DNA from: Corinectria fuckeliana
Taxonomy: Eukaryota; Ascomycota; Sordariomycetes; Hypocreales; Nectriaceae
NCBI GenBank assembly: GCA_019137255.1
Contig: WPDH01000025.1
Location: 1 to 64,000, forward strand
Length of the DNA: 64,000 nucleotides
Direction: 5' to 3'
Shown here: positions 26,496 through 39,032 of the stretch, piece by piece
Layout of the letters: each line of letters opens with the position of its first letter
Numbering within the stretch: the stretch's first letter is position 1
Position numbers and translations under genes: made by a program
Notes under the pieces: model-generated
Told to the model about the DNA's origin: nothing
Database searches by the model: none
Seen by the model: the letters and a program-made list of their open reading frames with translations, nothing else

Positions 26496-27973
26496 AAATG
26501 GCTGGGCTTGGGTTGCTGTTATTTGTTACTTTGGTTTTCTGGACACCAAGACTTGCATTGGACTCAAGAGAAGGAGTGATGTAATGAAAGAGTTGCCATG
26601 GATATGAATACCATGTGAAGAGCTAGACTAGCTGTGCGAATGCGAGCTACGGATACCGGATATAGAAAGAACGAGAGCGAGAGCGAGAGCAAAGAGACAC
26701 AGTAACGCGTACAAGTATAGGGCATATGTCATGTGCAGCATAATTATCGTCTCGAGATACCTCGACAAACAGACACATACAGTGCTTCTGTCAACTATCC
26801 AACATCTCGATGCCTCTTTCTTCCACGCTCTTCCATGCAGAGCGCCCTTGCCGCACACTGCACACAGGCCTACTATTTACGCTCTCAACTTACACCTCCC
26901 CCGTCCAATTCCGAAACCATGCGGAGACAGACACTGTATGGCATGACGCCACGGAGGGAGGGGGACGCAACGGCTGATGTACGCATGCTAGGTACGGAGG
27001 TCAGCACTGCACGGGACAATAAGTAGCCTACCTACGTAAGTACCTCCCGGCATTGGTAGATTCGCAAGTACTTATCCGAATGAGGTCGTAGGAAGACGTA
27101 TCCAGCCAGGCCTGAATTGCTAGCTACGATCAGCCAAGGCATCTGGTTTGCATTGGAACTCTCTCTATCTCTCTCACAACTCCCAGACACCGCCGCGCTC
27201 AATGACGTGCCCAAAACCACGCCATCCTGTGCTCACCTCTCCTCACCTCGCCCACGCAGCCCCCCCCCCCCACCACAAGTCCGTTCGTGCGTATACTTCG
27301 TACATACATGCATAATGCATGCCAAAAGCAAATATAAAGGTCAAAGAGTCAAAAGGTCAAAAAAGAGGGGGCTTGGTCCGGGGATCGCCACCACGCCAAT
27401 GCACCTCATCCCCAATCATTCATCCATACATGCATCCAATGTCACCCACATTCCTCTGCCTCGCTTCGTCCCACGACGCCCGTTGTTTGTTTCCCACACA
27501 CACACCCGGAATCTTGACCCGCTCGCTCTCGCACCCTTCTAGCATACATATCGGCACCTGGACCGCCCTCGTCTTCATTCGTCTGCAAAGGAGAGGAGAC
27601 GCAGCAGCTGCTATCCTGTTATCAGGTAATCAAGCCATCAAGTTATCAAGGGGGTCCTCGTTGGGTGCAACAGGGACCATGACATCACGCAATCTATCGT
27701 CCATAGCACTCTCAACTAGATACACCCAACAGCTAGATATGTGATCTACTCAAATGCCTCAGGTAGGTAGGTACCCACTAGAAAGACATCAATCAAACAC
27801 ATTGTACGTTACAAAAGTCAAACCAAGCTTTGTTTTGAGTGGGTAACTTCTGGTATTTGGCAATTATTTCTAGAAATATCTAATACCCAGAAAGCGAGTT
27901 ACGGCCCACGCCTTCTCCCAAGGAGATAGACGGGCCTAACCACGATTGAAGGCTGCAGTAGAGACTCAATCTC
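26496..27973. other. Convergent intergenic region AVT1 / kinase
   Basis: This 1.5-kb space lies between convergent genes. It has a short GAGAGC hexamer repeat near 26670-26692, a C11 run near 27260 and a GTAC-type palindrome near 27294. No conserved coding frame seen. Confidence 0.6.
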
Positions 27974-29896
27974 CTACCAACCCCCAACCCACTCAACGTC
28001 CCCGAGATCGCTGCGCCTGTCCCTGCGCCAGTTCCAATCTCTGCCCTTGTTCCAGGGGGAGGGATCCTTGACCCGTTCATGTTGCTGCTTAATCCCCAGT
28101 TTGTTGTGATAATTAGAATGATCCCAAACGCCCGCTTCGTAAGATTTATATCCAAAACCAAGATGTCGTCGCGGCTTCGAGTCCAGCGACGTAAAAGAAT
28201 CCAAAGTTGCCGGTTGGCCTCTACGCCGCTCACCCAGGGCTGCCCACTTGTCCAAGGGGCTCCGCTTCGGCGGAGGCGAGTAGCGAGGGGTGAGCGTCAC
28301 ATGAGGCCTCAACGACGGCGTCTCATGAAAGAAGAAACCGTCGGCGACGAAATCGTCGTCGACGTCGCCCTTGATGTCATGAGCATGCGAGACCGGCATC
28401 GGCTCTGGCTCAGCCTCCATCTCCATCTCCAACTCCATGCCCATATCCATCTCGAGCTCAGGCTCCACAATGGCCGCTTTGTCGACCTGCTCCTTACTCT
28501 CGTGACTCCAAGTTCGCGAATTGAGCTCCTGAAGCATCTTCATCTGTTGCTCGCGTTCCTCCTCTTGATCCTCCTCATCCTCGTCCCACATGTCGCTCCA
28601 GCTCTTGGACACGGCCTCCTTACGGCGCCCAAACACCGTCGACATGGAAAGCATCATGGGTTTCGCCATTGTGATGGGAAGGGAGCCGGCCGTGGGCGAT
28701 ACCCTGGTAGGTCGAGACAGGGGGTTCATACCGAACGACTTCATCGACATCCCCAGGTGGGAGTCAACCATCGACGACATGGGGGTCTGAGCGCTCGCCG
28801 AGCACCAGTCCGCGGTGGTACCCTCAGACTTCGGGAAAAGCTCCTCTGTATAGCTTTCGTCGTCGCGAATGACACTAAGCTGTCGGCCAGCATGGGGGCT
28901 GGCATGGAGATGCTTGGACCAGGGGAAGGCGCCCATCTCGATCTGGGGAGACTGGATCGAGGGGGTGCGGAGAGGCTCACGATTGGCCGATGCCACAGCC
29001 GCCTTCTCAGCGCCACAGAAGTCGTCCAGGGTCTCGTCCTGAGCGGTAAAGCTCACGAGACGGAGGAGTGCGTCACGAGCACCGACCAGTGATCTTCTCC
29101 TGGGGTCGAGATTCATGCACTGGACAATGACCTCGTACGTGTCCTGAGACATGGAGGGAAACACGTCGAAGAGGGACTGCTTGTCTCGGGAGTAATCGAG
29201 AAACAAGGGGTCGGCTTCAGTGGGGGTCGTGAAGGGGTTGCGAGAAAAGAGAATATTGAGGAGACAAATACCAATGGCCCAGATATCCGCCTCGGCGGGA
29301 GAGTAGCCGGCGCCAGCCGAGTCGAACTGCTCCGGAGCCATGTAACGGTCGCTACCCACAGTCATCTCATAAGACCACTTGTCGGTAGTAGCAAGACCCC
29401 AGTCACCAAGCTTCATCGCACCATCAGTAGTCAAGAAGATGTTCTCAGGCTTGATGTCGCGATGGTAGACACCCTTGGAGTGAGCGTAGTCGACGGCATC
29501 CACAAGCTCAAGCATGAACTGACGGACGTGCTCAGTCTCCAAAGGTCCGTGGCCATTTCGGATAGCCTCGTAGAGATCACCCTGATCACAGTACTCGAGA
29601 ACAATGTAGACGTGAGACTCAGTCTCAAACGAATCCAGAAGGTTGACAATGTTCGGGTGAGATCCGAGGCGACTGTGCAGGACAAACTCCTCCGACTTCT
29701 CGTCAATGGCAAAGTCGGCGTCGACATCAGAAGTGGCGGTCGTCTTGGTCAGGCACTTGATAGCAACAGTGTCGTTGGTAACGAGATCCTGAGCCATAAA
29801 GACCATGCCAAAAGAACCATGGTTGAGAGGAGAGATGGTTTGATAACGTCCACCCAAGAGAACGCCGCCAGTGAACTTGTTTTTGAGACATTCCAT
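27974..29896 (-). CDS. Ser/Thr protein kinase, Ran1/Ksp1-like
   Basis: A single exon of 640 residues with the kinase domain at about residues 17-285 and a long acidic, Ser-rich tail. Visible motifs: glycine loop L-N-H-G-S-F-G-M-V (24-32, first Gly replaced by Asn), VAIK lysine at 47, catalytic HRDIKPEN (145-152), a D-W-G in place of D-F-G (165-167), and MAPEQ (186-190). Overall pattern and domain position fit fungal Ran1/Pat1, Ksp1 and Sks1/Vhs1 kinases, which act in nutrient response and developmental switching. Which member it is cannot be decided here. The tail has acidic, Met/Glu-rich runs near residues 440-520. The upstream 1.3 kb is purine-rich on the plus strand (a pyrimidine-rich leader), consistent with a long 5' untranslated region. 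Confidence 0.88.
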   Translation of the reverse strand: MECLKNKFTGGVLLGGRYQTISPLNHGSFGMVFMAQDLVTNDTVAIKCLTKTTATSDVDADFAIDEKSEEFVLHSRLGSHPNIVNLLDSFETESHVYIVLEYCDQGDLYEAIRNGHGPLETEHVRQFMLELVDAVDYAHSKGVYHRDIKPENIFLTTDGAMKLGDWGLATTDKWSYEMTVGSDRYMAPEQFDSAGAGYSPAEADIWAIGICLLNILFSRNPFTTPTEADPLFLDYSRDKQSLFDVFPSMSQDTYEVIVQCMNLDPRRRSLVGARDALLRLVSFTAQDETLDDFCGAEKAAVASANREPLRTPSIQSPQIEMGAFPWSKHLHASPHAGRQLSVIRDDESYTEELFPKSEGTTADWCSASAQTPMSSMVDSHLGMSMKSFGMNPLSRPTRVSPTAGSLPITMAKPMMLSMSTVFGRRKEAVSKSWSDMWDEDEEDQEEEREQQMKMLQELNSRTWSHESKEQVDKAAIVEPELEMDMGMELEMEMEAEPEPMPVSHAHDIKGDVDDDFVADGFFFHETPSLRPHVTLTPRYSPPPKRSPLDKWAALGERRRGQPATLDSFTSLDSKPRRHLGFGYKSYEAGVWDHSNYHNKLGIKQQHERVKDPSPWNKGRDWNWRRDRRSDLGDVEWVGGW

Positions 29897-32800
29897 GGCT
29901 TAAAAATGGGGTTGAAAGAACTTAAAAAGAAGAAATAAGAAGCAAAAGTATGATAGTCGTACAGATGATTGTTTTTTGTTGCGCTGTGAATTGATAGTTG
30001 AAGAAATCAGAAAAAAGGTTGTAAGTCGAGACTTGAGGTTTCCGTGTGTACAGTATAGGCTGTGTATCAAGTCGATAGGTTGGTGTTGGTGAATATTTTG
30101 AGTTGTCGAATGTACAGGTGGTCGTAGTGCTGACAGATAGAGAAGCGAGGCGTTAAGCAGAAGAAAGGTTGATGATAGTCGTTGAGGAATCAGAGGCTCA
30201 TTGGAGGGTATGTGTGCGACAGGCTGGATAACAAAAGAAAGCGAATTATGGAATGGTCGTGAGGGCGAGGTGCGATGACCAAAACGGCCGAGAAGGTTGA
30301 AGCAAGGAAATGGGTTCGTTATGATGACATGTGTGCGTTTTTGGTAGATTTGGCAAAAGAATGACTCTGACAAATGCGCAAGGTTGAGTGAGGATGGACG
30401 ACCGAGGGGCGGAGTCGACCAGCAAGAAAAGTTGACGAGTGTTGGAAGTTTGTAAGTTGCAGGGGAGCCGGATTCGACGATGCCGATGATTCGACAAGTC
30501 GGTCCAGACAAGCTGGCACCGGAGTAGAGTGAGCGGAGCTCGGTCGGGGGGGAGTCGTTTAAGCTCAGCCGGGGCGGTTGAGTCACGCGGACCGGGTCGG
30601 CCGAGGAGCGAGGGCCGGAGAGGCTGGGATGACAATGCCGAGAGGAGTCACCCTAACGACAATGCCTAAACGACGGCTTTTGTTTAGAGGCGCGCGAGGA
30701 TAGGAACCGTGTCTTTTGATGACCAAGTCGGCGGGCGTATGGTATCGAGATGCCGGCGGTTTCGACAAAGACGGTCCGATGCGAGGTAACGATCAAACTG
30801 GCACGTAATGCGGAGTACGAGAGACTCGGGGGCGAAACGACGTCTGCAGGCCGATGCTAAGCAGCAACAAAGAGCAAGTCAAAGACGCTTCTTCTTCTCG
30901 ATAGAAATTCGCTTTCGCTGATGTGGTTGTCGATGGTGTTGTTGAGTCACAGCGGTAGCGTAGGCTTGCTCGGGGCGGGTGGCGAGGCGGAGGCGGCAAT
31001 GGCGGAATTGGAGAGCGGTTTAAGGGAGAGCGGTACGAGAGAGTGTGAGAGAGATGGCAAGCTCGAGAAGAAAGAAGGCCTTTGAAGATGCGGAAGCGTA
31101 CAAAGGGACGGGAAGGAAGGAGGCGAGATGGAAGGAAGATGTATAAAGGTAGGTAGGAACTAGGTAAGGAGAGAAGACAAGAGAGGGAATGGCGGTGATG
31201 GAAGTGGAGGATGGGGATGGAACGAAGTGGAGGGTGATGGATGGACGTGGACTGGCTTGGACTGGGCGGGATTCAATTGGATTACTACTACGTTAGGGGG
31301 GTGTGAACTTGGGAAGCAGTGAAGAGGGCGGCGATAGGAGCCTAGCGGGAGGGTGTGAGCGTGATCCTAGGTGTGGATGAGGGAAGGTGGGAGGGAAGAT
31401 GTTAAGGAAACGGGGGGGCCGGGGACACGCAGGGTCCGTCTTGTTTACTTCAGGTACGAATACAGTGCTGTACCCTGTTCTGTACCTTACAGCAGGTATC
31501 CCCGGTACGAATACAGGACTCCACCTTTGCTTCCCTGCCCTGGCGATGGCAATCCATCCTGTAAGAAGTACGAAAGTATTCGTACGCACTACGTGTAAGT
31601 ACGGAGGACAGACAGTCACAGTACGGAATCGCCTCTTACGGCTAGTACTTTGTACGGCTAACAAGAACCTTAACAGTCAATCAAACGGGCCAGCGAAAGA
31701 CGCCCAAGTCTCATACCGAAGGAGGGGTTTGGAGCGGCAAGCGAGGAGGCAAGGCAAGAAACAAGACAAGACGGGATGGACTGGATGGCGCTACGGTGGG
31801 ACGATGCCGTAATGGGGGTAGCTTAGAAGAAAGGCCTGAGGCAGGATGGACAATGGACAATGGACAATGGACGAGTATGATGAAGAGCGCCCGGGTGTGA
31901 GTGGCCTTGCTGCTTAGTGGTCAAGCCTCGGGCAGAGCGGTGGCCATGATAAACACTGCGTCTCAGGCGTATCAGTCTGGCCCCCAGGGCGTCTCAGCGG
32001 GCGGGCAGGCGGGCGGGCAGGCGGTTGACACCACGGCGAGGATACTATGCAACTAGGCTGGGGTGACATGACGTGACGTCTTGCTCAAACAGGATGAGCA
32101 AGACAGTGAACAGCACGGTGCAATCAAGGCTTGCAAAGGCGCTTCAAGTGGGTGCGAGCAATCTATCTTTCGCACGGCAGGCGGGCGGGCGCCCAGTGTC
32201 TTTGGTCGAGACATGGCAGTGGGCCTATCGATCTTCCAGCGCAGTGCCGTGTCAAGCGCTGAACGCCGTGCTAACGAAAGAGAACGCTTCATTTCGGTGG
32301 TCGGGGGAAATGACATACTAGCCAGCGTGACCAGACGGTACGGTCCAGGCGCCCCACACGGCCCGGCTAAGCTCTATTTAGTATAGCCCAACGAGCTTTA
32401 CATAGGTAGAGAGACGTCAAGACAGCACGGCCTCGCGGCGGCTGCGGCGGGGTCCTGATAGCGAACACACCGCCCGGTACGCATGACTGAGGTAGCAGCA
32501 AGTGCTGCATACAGTGGATGGGGACCTGACCGCCACGTACTGAGGACTGCAGATCCCATCGCGACTTGAATGAAAGATGCGTAGGAGGGTGTGCGGGCGA
32601 GCCAGTTGAGTGGCCAAGTGGCCAACGAGCAAAAACGAGCTGCGTTGAGGATGCTCGTGCGCGTGGCTCCAATGGGCTCACGGACCCTCGAAGGCGCTCA
32701 ATGGCTGATGGGCGAGACCGCGGGGGAGATTGCCAGACAGGAAGGCCACGATGCAGATTGCTGCTGAGCTGCTGAGGTAGTACCGAGGGGGCCTTGGGTG

Positions 32801-35800
32801 AGTGCGTGAGTGCGTGACTGACTTCGTGAATGACCAAGTGACTGGGAACCTGGGAGACGAGACGAAAGTTGCCCCAACAGAAATGGGACTCGAAAGACCC
32901 AAATTTGTCATTTTGGGCTTCTGTTCTAAGCTCAGCCCTCCCGCTAGCTGGTGCTACGTCCGTCCATCAATATGCGTTACTATCATGAACAAACTCCAGT
33001 CCAGCCCGGCCGTGTCAGCCGTAGCAGCAGTGACAGCACTCAAAGGCTTCCGGAGCGTCCAGCACAGCGCACAGTAATTAGCTGTTAGCCACTGCCAGCT
33101 ACCGATAGCTTAGCAGCGCCGGCGTCAGAACGGGTCACTACCTATTGGGCAGTTGGCAAGGTTGGAACTTGGAAATGGGAAACACGCCACGGGGGGGGTT
33201 CCAGTTCCATCAATTCATCACTCATCCGTTCTTCGGGACTCGGGACTCGGAGGGACCCAGGACCCTCGACATTCCATCCTCCGCCCCTCCGCGAGTGCGT
33301 GCCACGGGTGCCACGAGTGCCTTTCGCCTTCGATAGCGCCGGCCTCGTGCGGCCCCAGCTTTTTCCCTTGCGGCCTAGACAGCGCCCTTGTCTCTGGCGG
33401 CCCTGGACTTGCGGGGCAGAGTGAGACCAGACCAGGACCTTGACTGGCGAGGCGTGGAATCTTGGATGTTTAGGCGTCCTCCAACAGTCTAGGGCCCGTA
33501 TGCACTCCTGGCTCCTGCATGCCAGTCCTGTCCCCGTATCGCCTAGGACACTGGCTGCCAGTCATCACGTTGTTTACTTGGATCAAGAGCTCAGTTCGCT
33601 GATAAGTGCATCTGCTTCTGCTTCTGCGTCGGCGTCAGCGTCGGCGTCTGTTATGTCTCAATTGCGTCGAGCAACTACCAGGAGCTTCGCTCGCTTGGCC
33701 CGGTGATAGTGGTTGTCCGGGAGTCGTCGTCACCAATCGATGGGCGGACATGACTGGCAGGCAATGAAGCACTCTTAGGTCCTTGGGTCCCAATGTAAAT
33801 ATCTGTGCACGGAGGGAGATCCATGCTTACGACATTGTCCCTGCTTGGAAACAACATTGATGGTTGTTTGCTGTGACTCTGTTACAGTGCGTAGTGGTAT
33901 GTACTGTATTCATTCTGGCCTAGCACTGGCAGTCTGTCTGGCTCTATTCGTATCTACGTGCTGAACGTACAACGTTAGCTGTCCGAGTGGCCGGTTCCAT
34001 TGTCGCGGAACGCGCGCGCCTGCTGGGTGGCAAAGGTGGCAGCTCTGGGCGTGTGCTCCACCAACAAACGAAACCGTTACGAATATTGTACTTTGTGCTT
34101 CGTAGTTACTTCGTACATTGTAGGCCACGCAGCAGGAGTCACCACGTACCTACCCTACGTATATACTGACGCAGGACGTGCTCGTCCCAACGTCACGATT
34201 GAGTTTAGTAAAGTTCACTGTGATACCTGAGGGCTGGTGCCTTCCTTTTTGGGTGGAAGGCGGAATTCGAATCGCTAATAAGGTGCGTTACGTTAGCACA
34301 TTCCTGTTGAGCAGTCCAACACTGACTGGCATGGGTAGCAATAAACCGCTTCAGGTACGGGAGGCACGCAACACATCTAGGTACCTAAGTGTCTAGATAA
34401 TTAGGTAGGTAACTATCGAGTGACGAGGAACGGTATGGAGATGAAGGCGTGTATTCATAGGTACTTTGTACGAATACGTCAGGTACGCGATGTGGCTACA
34501 CTGTACTTGGTCAATGACTAGTAACTACTACTACTATTGGGTAGTAGCATCTTGCGAATTGTTGAGGAAGATGCTGTCATGTCTCGTGTCAGATTGCATG
34601 TTAATGTTCTCGTGCCCGTTCGTGTCTTCGTCCCTCCCCGCCGTTCCCGGTAGACCTAGTACCTAAGCGGGCCTGGCCAATCTAACATTGACATGAACTT
34701 ACTTGATGCAATGCAATTCAATTCACATCGACCCGAAGCCGCCGGATGAGGGATAGACAATCGTTACCTCCTGACCAAAGGAATTTTGAGGAATTGTCGG
34801 CAAAGAACATAGTCAACAGCACGGAATTGATACATCAGCTTCAATGGATGATTGAACAGGCCACTTGGGGACGGCACGACACCCAGACAGCACACCATAT
34901 ACCACCTATGATGTTCGTGCAGTGCATACGGTGCAGCACAGTGGATACGGGGCGTCCGTCTGGCCCCCACCGGATGTAATGTGCAATGCATGCACAGGTG
35001 CTACTGCTGTCCATGCGTCAAGCTGATGTACATACTAGTGGTACCTCCTGAGTCACTCACTTCCTTCAGCAGGCAGTGCAAGACTGCCTGCGCTGGTTGG
35101 CTGCGTTGGCTGCACTTCCGTTTTCGACGGATGCATTTAGAACAGGACAAGTATCCCAGAAGCATCCCCACGCCTATCTACCATCTAACCTGTTTGGCGC
35201 AAAGACGAATTGCATCATGTCAAACTCCCCACTGGGTCCTTCTGGATCTTAGATGACGATCGCTTACGCCAGACAGCGCATCGGTTCCATTGCCTTCTCC
35301 CACGAATCCCGCTGGCTACTATGTACATAGTACCTGCATGAACTGGCCAGCCTGGCTGTTCCAAGTTACAGGCCACCGGACCCTCTACCGTGGTGGAGGG
35401 ACCGGTTGGTATCCATGGCCTTCAATATGTTACGGCGCAGTTCCTGGGAAGTAATGGAAGCCTGCAGGGGGATCTGCTCCGTCCAGGCGCTGGAAACACG
35501 ACCCACGGGCGTTCTGCTGCAACTCAACTCCATCCATTGCAACTTGAAGCACACCCTCAGCGCCCCCGTTTGGGAACTGCCACCCACAGCATGCTATCAA
35601 CACAACCAAACAGACTCTCAGTCTCGCAGGCTCCACTCGACGGAGGATCCTCTCTGGGTTCCCCCGATGTACCTGCTGCCCTACAATGCTATGATCAGCA
35701 ACCAGTCGGTACTCGATTCTCATCATGCATGTCGAGATTGCAAGGTAGTACTATGTATGTAGTAGCCCTGAGAGCGGCTTCAGACTCGAAACGTCCCCTT

Positions 35801-36491
35801 TTCTACGCTCTGCAACATGGACACACACCTTGACACCTTGACACTCCACTCACCACCTGCATCACAAGCACACCTTGTTTTTGATTGTGAGTGGGTTTCT
35901 TCCTTTTTCTTCTCCAGGTTAGGTACACACACTACGAAGTACATACTGAGGTGGGAAATTCATCCAAGCTCCATAAGCTCAGACCTTTTGTCCAACGCCA
36001 GCTTCCTGGAGTCTCTTGACCGCCTTTCCTCTCTCGTAACCGTTTCTGGCCATTTCGGCCAAACTGTTATCTAAGCTACATCTATCTTCCTCTGGCACGC
36101 CCACTACACCATCCTCCTACTACCTACGTACTGCGTACTCGTTCAGCCCCCTTAGCCGAGTCCCACTGAGCCCAATCGCCCCTTGTCATTTTTCCTCCGA
36201 CTTTCTCGAGGTCTCGAGGCACCTCTCTCGCTAGACTTGAAGCGGCCCAGCCCGGATCCAGGAACACATAGGCCACCCGCTGCACCGTTCGACAACCATC
36301 TTCAATCGAACGAACTGATCGTGCAAACGCGGCAGGGTTTGCGATCAAACTAGGAAGGAAAATTTCCTTCCCTCTTGTTCTCTTGCATTCGCGCCTCATT
36401 TGAATTCTCCCGGCTTTGATCGATCATCTTCTCCGTGGCCTTGACCGCCATCTAGTAATTTCCGGCCTCTCTTCCCACCGAAGCACGCACC
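29897..36491. other. 6.6-kb gene-free region between kinase and UTR4
   Basis: No conserved coding frame is visible on either strand. The kinase-proximal 1.3 kb looks like its leader and promoter. The remainder has normal base composition, several GTAC-N3-GTAC palindromes (31645-31655, 34461-34471; near-copies at 34107-34116 and 35933-35942), a 7-bp tandem at 31846-31873 and CG-rich tandem words near 31999-32026. It may carry long regulatory sequence or non-coding transcripts; nothing in the sequence decides. Confidence 0.55.
31846..31873 (+). repeat. Four tandem 7-bp units
   Basis: The unit atggaca is repeated four times in tandem, the last with one change, in the gene-free region upstream of the kinase. 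Confidence 0.9.
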
Positions 36492-37724
36492 ATGGCTCTA
36501 AGCATCGCCGAAACAGACGTGTTGGTTTTTGACATTGGTAAGATAGAGAACTGGCGCGCGGGTTCACTTGCCCACTCTTTTATTTTATTTTTACTCAGTG
36601 TTGTTATGTTGGCGGTTTCTTGGTGTTAACTGTAGTGTGGCGAGAACGTGGCTACGACTCTTGAAACGTTGGGCATTATTCACTATGCTGTCTGTTGTTC
36701 TTCGCTGGCATTTGCTCTTCTGTGGCTGACATTATACCTTGCCACGTTGCCTTGCAGAGGGAACTGTTTGTCCCATCTCCTTTGTCAAGGACGTCCTAGT
36801 AAGTCCGCTCCGTCATCCGTCCTCCGTTGCCCGTACCCTTTACCGCCTCCGCTTCCTCGGGCCTCCGTGCCAGGTCCCAACCTCTTCCGGCCGAAATGCT
36901 GGCGGCCGCGTTGTTGGTTCTTTCGGATCCTGGTTTCCGCGCTAGGCGTTTGATGCATGCGACTGACTTTCAGCACCCTGCACCTGCATTCCAACCTCCC
37001 GTCTCACCGACTTTGGCTTTGCCTTAGTCCCTGCCCGACATCGTCTTCGACATCGTTGCTGTGTTGTTGCGCTGCTGACCACGGGCCCCCGTTGTGACAG
37101 TTTCCTTACGCTCTCGAGGCTCTTCCTAAGGCTCTTGATCGGGAGTGGGATACCCCAGCCTTTGCTCCTTACCGCAGGGCCTTTCCGGACGAGTACCGCG
37201 ATTCTCGCTCGGACCTCGAGGCCCACGTCCGAGATCTGATCGCCCGCGATGTCAAGATCTCATACCTAAAGGCCCTTCAAGGACACCTCTGGAAGCAGGG
37301 CTATGCCTCCGGCGAGATTCGAGCCCCTCTCTTTGCCGACGTGGCCCCCTTCATGAAAGCCGCCCATGCCGCCGGAAAGAGAATCATCATCTACTCGTCC
37401 GGTTCGGTTCTGGCGCAGAAGCTGCTCTTCGGCCACACCAACGCCGAGCCCTCAGACCTGAAGCCCCTCATATCTGACTGGTTTGATACGGTTAATGCGG
37501 GACCTAAGATGGACGTGGCCAGCTACGCGACGATCCTCTCCAACTATCCCGACATTAGCCCGGAAAGGTGGCTCTTCCTAAGCGATAACCTCCTCGAGGT
37601 CGACGCCGCCATTCAGTCGGGGATGCGCAGCTTCCCCGTCACTCGTCCCGGAAATGCGCCTTTGCCGCCTGACCACCACTTGTCAAAGACCGCCCTATCT
37701 GAGTTCACTCTTGACTCGGCGTAG
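36492..37724 (+). CDS. UTR4: Enolase-phosphatase E1 (methionine salvage)
   Basis: Exons 36492-36537, 36758-36798 and 37101-37724 give 236 residues, normal for the family. HAD motif I appears as FDIEGTVCPISFVKDVLFPYA, with the D-x-E-G-T variant typical of this enzyme, assembled only after removing introns of 220 and 302 nt. Further on are the HAD motif II serine in IIYSSGS, the lysine region of GPKMDVASY and the acidic LFLSDNLLEVDAA motif. Family knowledge: enolisation and dephosphorylation of 2,3-diketo-5-methylthiopentyl-1-phosphate in the cytosol. The 41-nt middle exon is easily missed by automatic prediction. Confidence 0.95.
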
Positions 37725-38153
37725 CGAAGACCAGCTGCAGGTGGATGGAAGAGGGGGATCAACGGTGTGGCACGCTCCTTGCGGAGCCGGTAGAGTACGG
37801 ATTCACTAGGGATCTGGCCCCCAAATCCGATATCGCGCCAACCAACTAATCTTGACCACTCGTGACCCAAGGTGTTCCACAGGCATGTAGGCGTTGCCAT
37901 GGCTCGTATGCGATGCAATGCGGCATGTCGTATGTCATTTCCAAAGCAGAGGCACTGTTGTTTGCCAAGTGTAGTCGTATTGTTCCATCTTGATACCAGT
38001 GTCCACCTTGGTTGAATAATCATGATTCATCAAACATATGTTAGATATCGCCAGCGAGACCGGGCACCAATTGGTTGGGCATTGGCGCATACGCATCTCG
38101 AACTTCGCCCACGTGCCATGTTGGTCGTGACCCTCCTGTTCATTGTGACCCTT
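37725..38153. other. Convergent intergenic region UTR4 / BMT2
   Basis: A 429-bp space between two stop codons, expected to hold both 3' ends. No gene seen. Confidence 0.7.
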
Positions 38154-39032
38154 CTATGCCGACCGACTCATTGAGCCCTTCAAGGTCATGACGAAGTTGT
38201 TCCGAGTTCTTCCCGGGTTCATCTCCTTCTTCGTGAAATTCGGCAGGCTGGTGAAAGTTGAACCTGTCCTCCTCCAAAGAGAATATGACAGCTTCTGAGT
38301 CACCTTGGTCTTTAAACGAGCATACCCAAGGATTTCCATAAGTTCGTCGAACCTGGCGTCCGTAAAGTACCTCGAGTTGTCAACACAGCTCCGAGGAAGA
38401 ACCACAAACAGGCAAGGAAACAATTCCTCGGCGACTCCGTTTGGCGTGTCTGATTCTTCGCGAAGAAAAGAAAGTGTCCGTAGAAGCATTTGGCCGCGCC
38501 CCTCGGCTTCGGGCACAAAATTGAGAACTAGGCTCAGCGATATGATGTCGAACGTCTCAGTCTGGTCCTTGGGCGTTGGGCGATCCATGAAGTCTTGCTG
38601 CTTGATCCCTGGTTCCTGGCTATTCAGATCGATATGTTCCACGTCGAAGATGCCGCTGGTCGAACACGCATTCCGGGTACTTAGTGAGCCAACCTCGAGC
38701 ATCTTGAGCGGCTGATCCAGTTTCTTGAGATCAGCGACGGGGAGCCATTCCAGTAGCACCTTTGATGTATCGCCGCCGCGGTCGAGGCTCTGGCCTTGTA
38801 AGCTCGCCTTCTGATAGTGACCGATCCCGCCCAACATTTCTAGTTGCGCGGTGATACGCCCCTCGGCCTCCTTGTCACCTTTGGAAGCGGCCTGTCGACG
38901 CTGCTTGTCCAGTTGATGGTGGGTGTTGATAAGGGTGCGACTAGCCTTTCGGGACATGGACCGGGATGACTTAACTGTTGGTGGACGGCCGCTGGAAAGG
39001 CTCTTTAGCCTTGTTTTCCTCTTGGAAACCAT
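38154..39032 (-). CDS. BMT2: 25S rRNA adenine-N1 methyltransferase Bmt2
   Basis: A single exon of 292 residues from the Met that begins MVSKRKTRLKSL. A Met ten codons upstream is possible, but the basic MVSKRK start fits the family better. Visible are GGIGHYQKASLQGQSLDRGGDTSK (about 68-91), the S-adenosylmethionine loop LEVGSLSTRN (112-121) and DIISLSLVLNFVP (162-174). The C-terminal half has the VLPRSCVDNSRY segment characteristic of Bmt2. Family knowledge: it methylates one adenine (m1A) of 25S rRNA in the nucleolus. It is divergent from the ribosomal protein gene RPL25, with 523 bp between the starts. Confidence 0.92.
   Translation of the reverse strand: MVSKRKTRLKSLSSGRPPTVKSSRSMSRKASRTLINTHHQLDKQRRQAASKGDKEAEGRITAQLEMLGGIGHYQKASLQGQSLDRGGDTSKVLLEWLPVADLKKLDQPLKMLEVGSLSTRNACSTSGIFDVEHIDLNSQEPGIKQQDFMDRPTPKDQTETFDIISLSLVLNFVPEAEGRGQMLLRTLSFLREESDTPNGVAEELFPCLFVVLPRSCVDNSRYFTDARFDELMEILGYARLKTKVTQKLSYSLWRRTGSTFTSLPNFTKKEMNPGRTRNNFVMTLKGSMSRSA

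Noticed and set aside
28079..29092. 337-residue open frame on the plus strand
   Set aside because: Antisense to the kinase tail; no family features, while the minus strand encodes a clear kinase.
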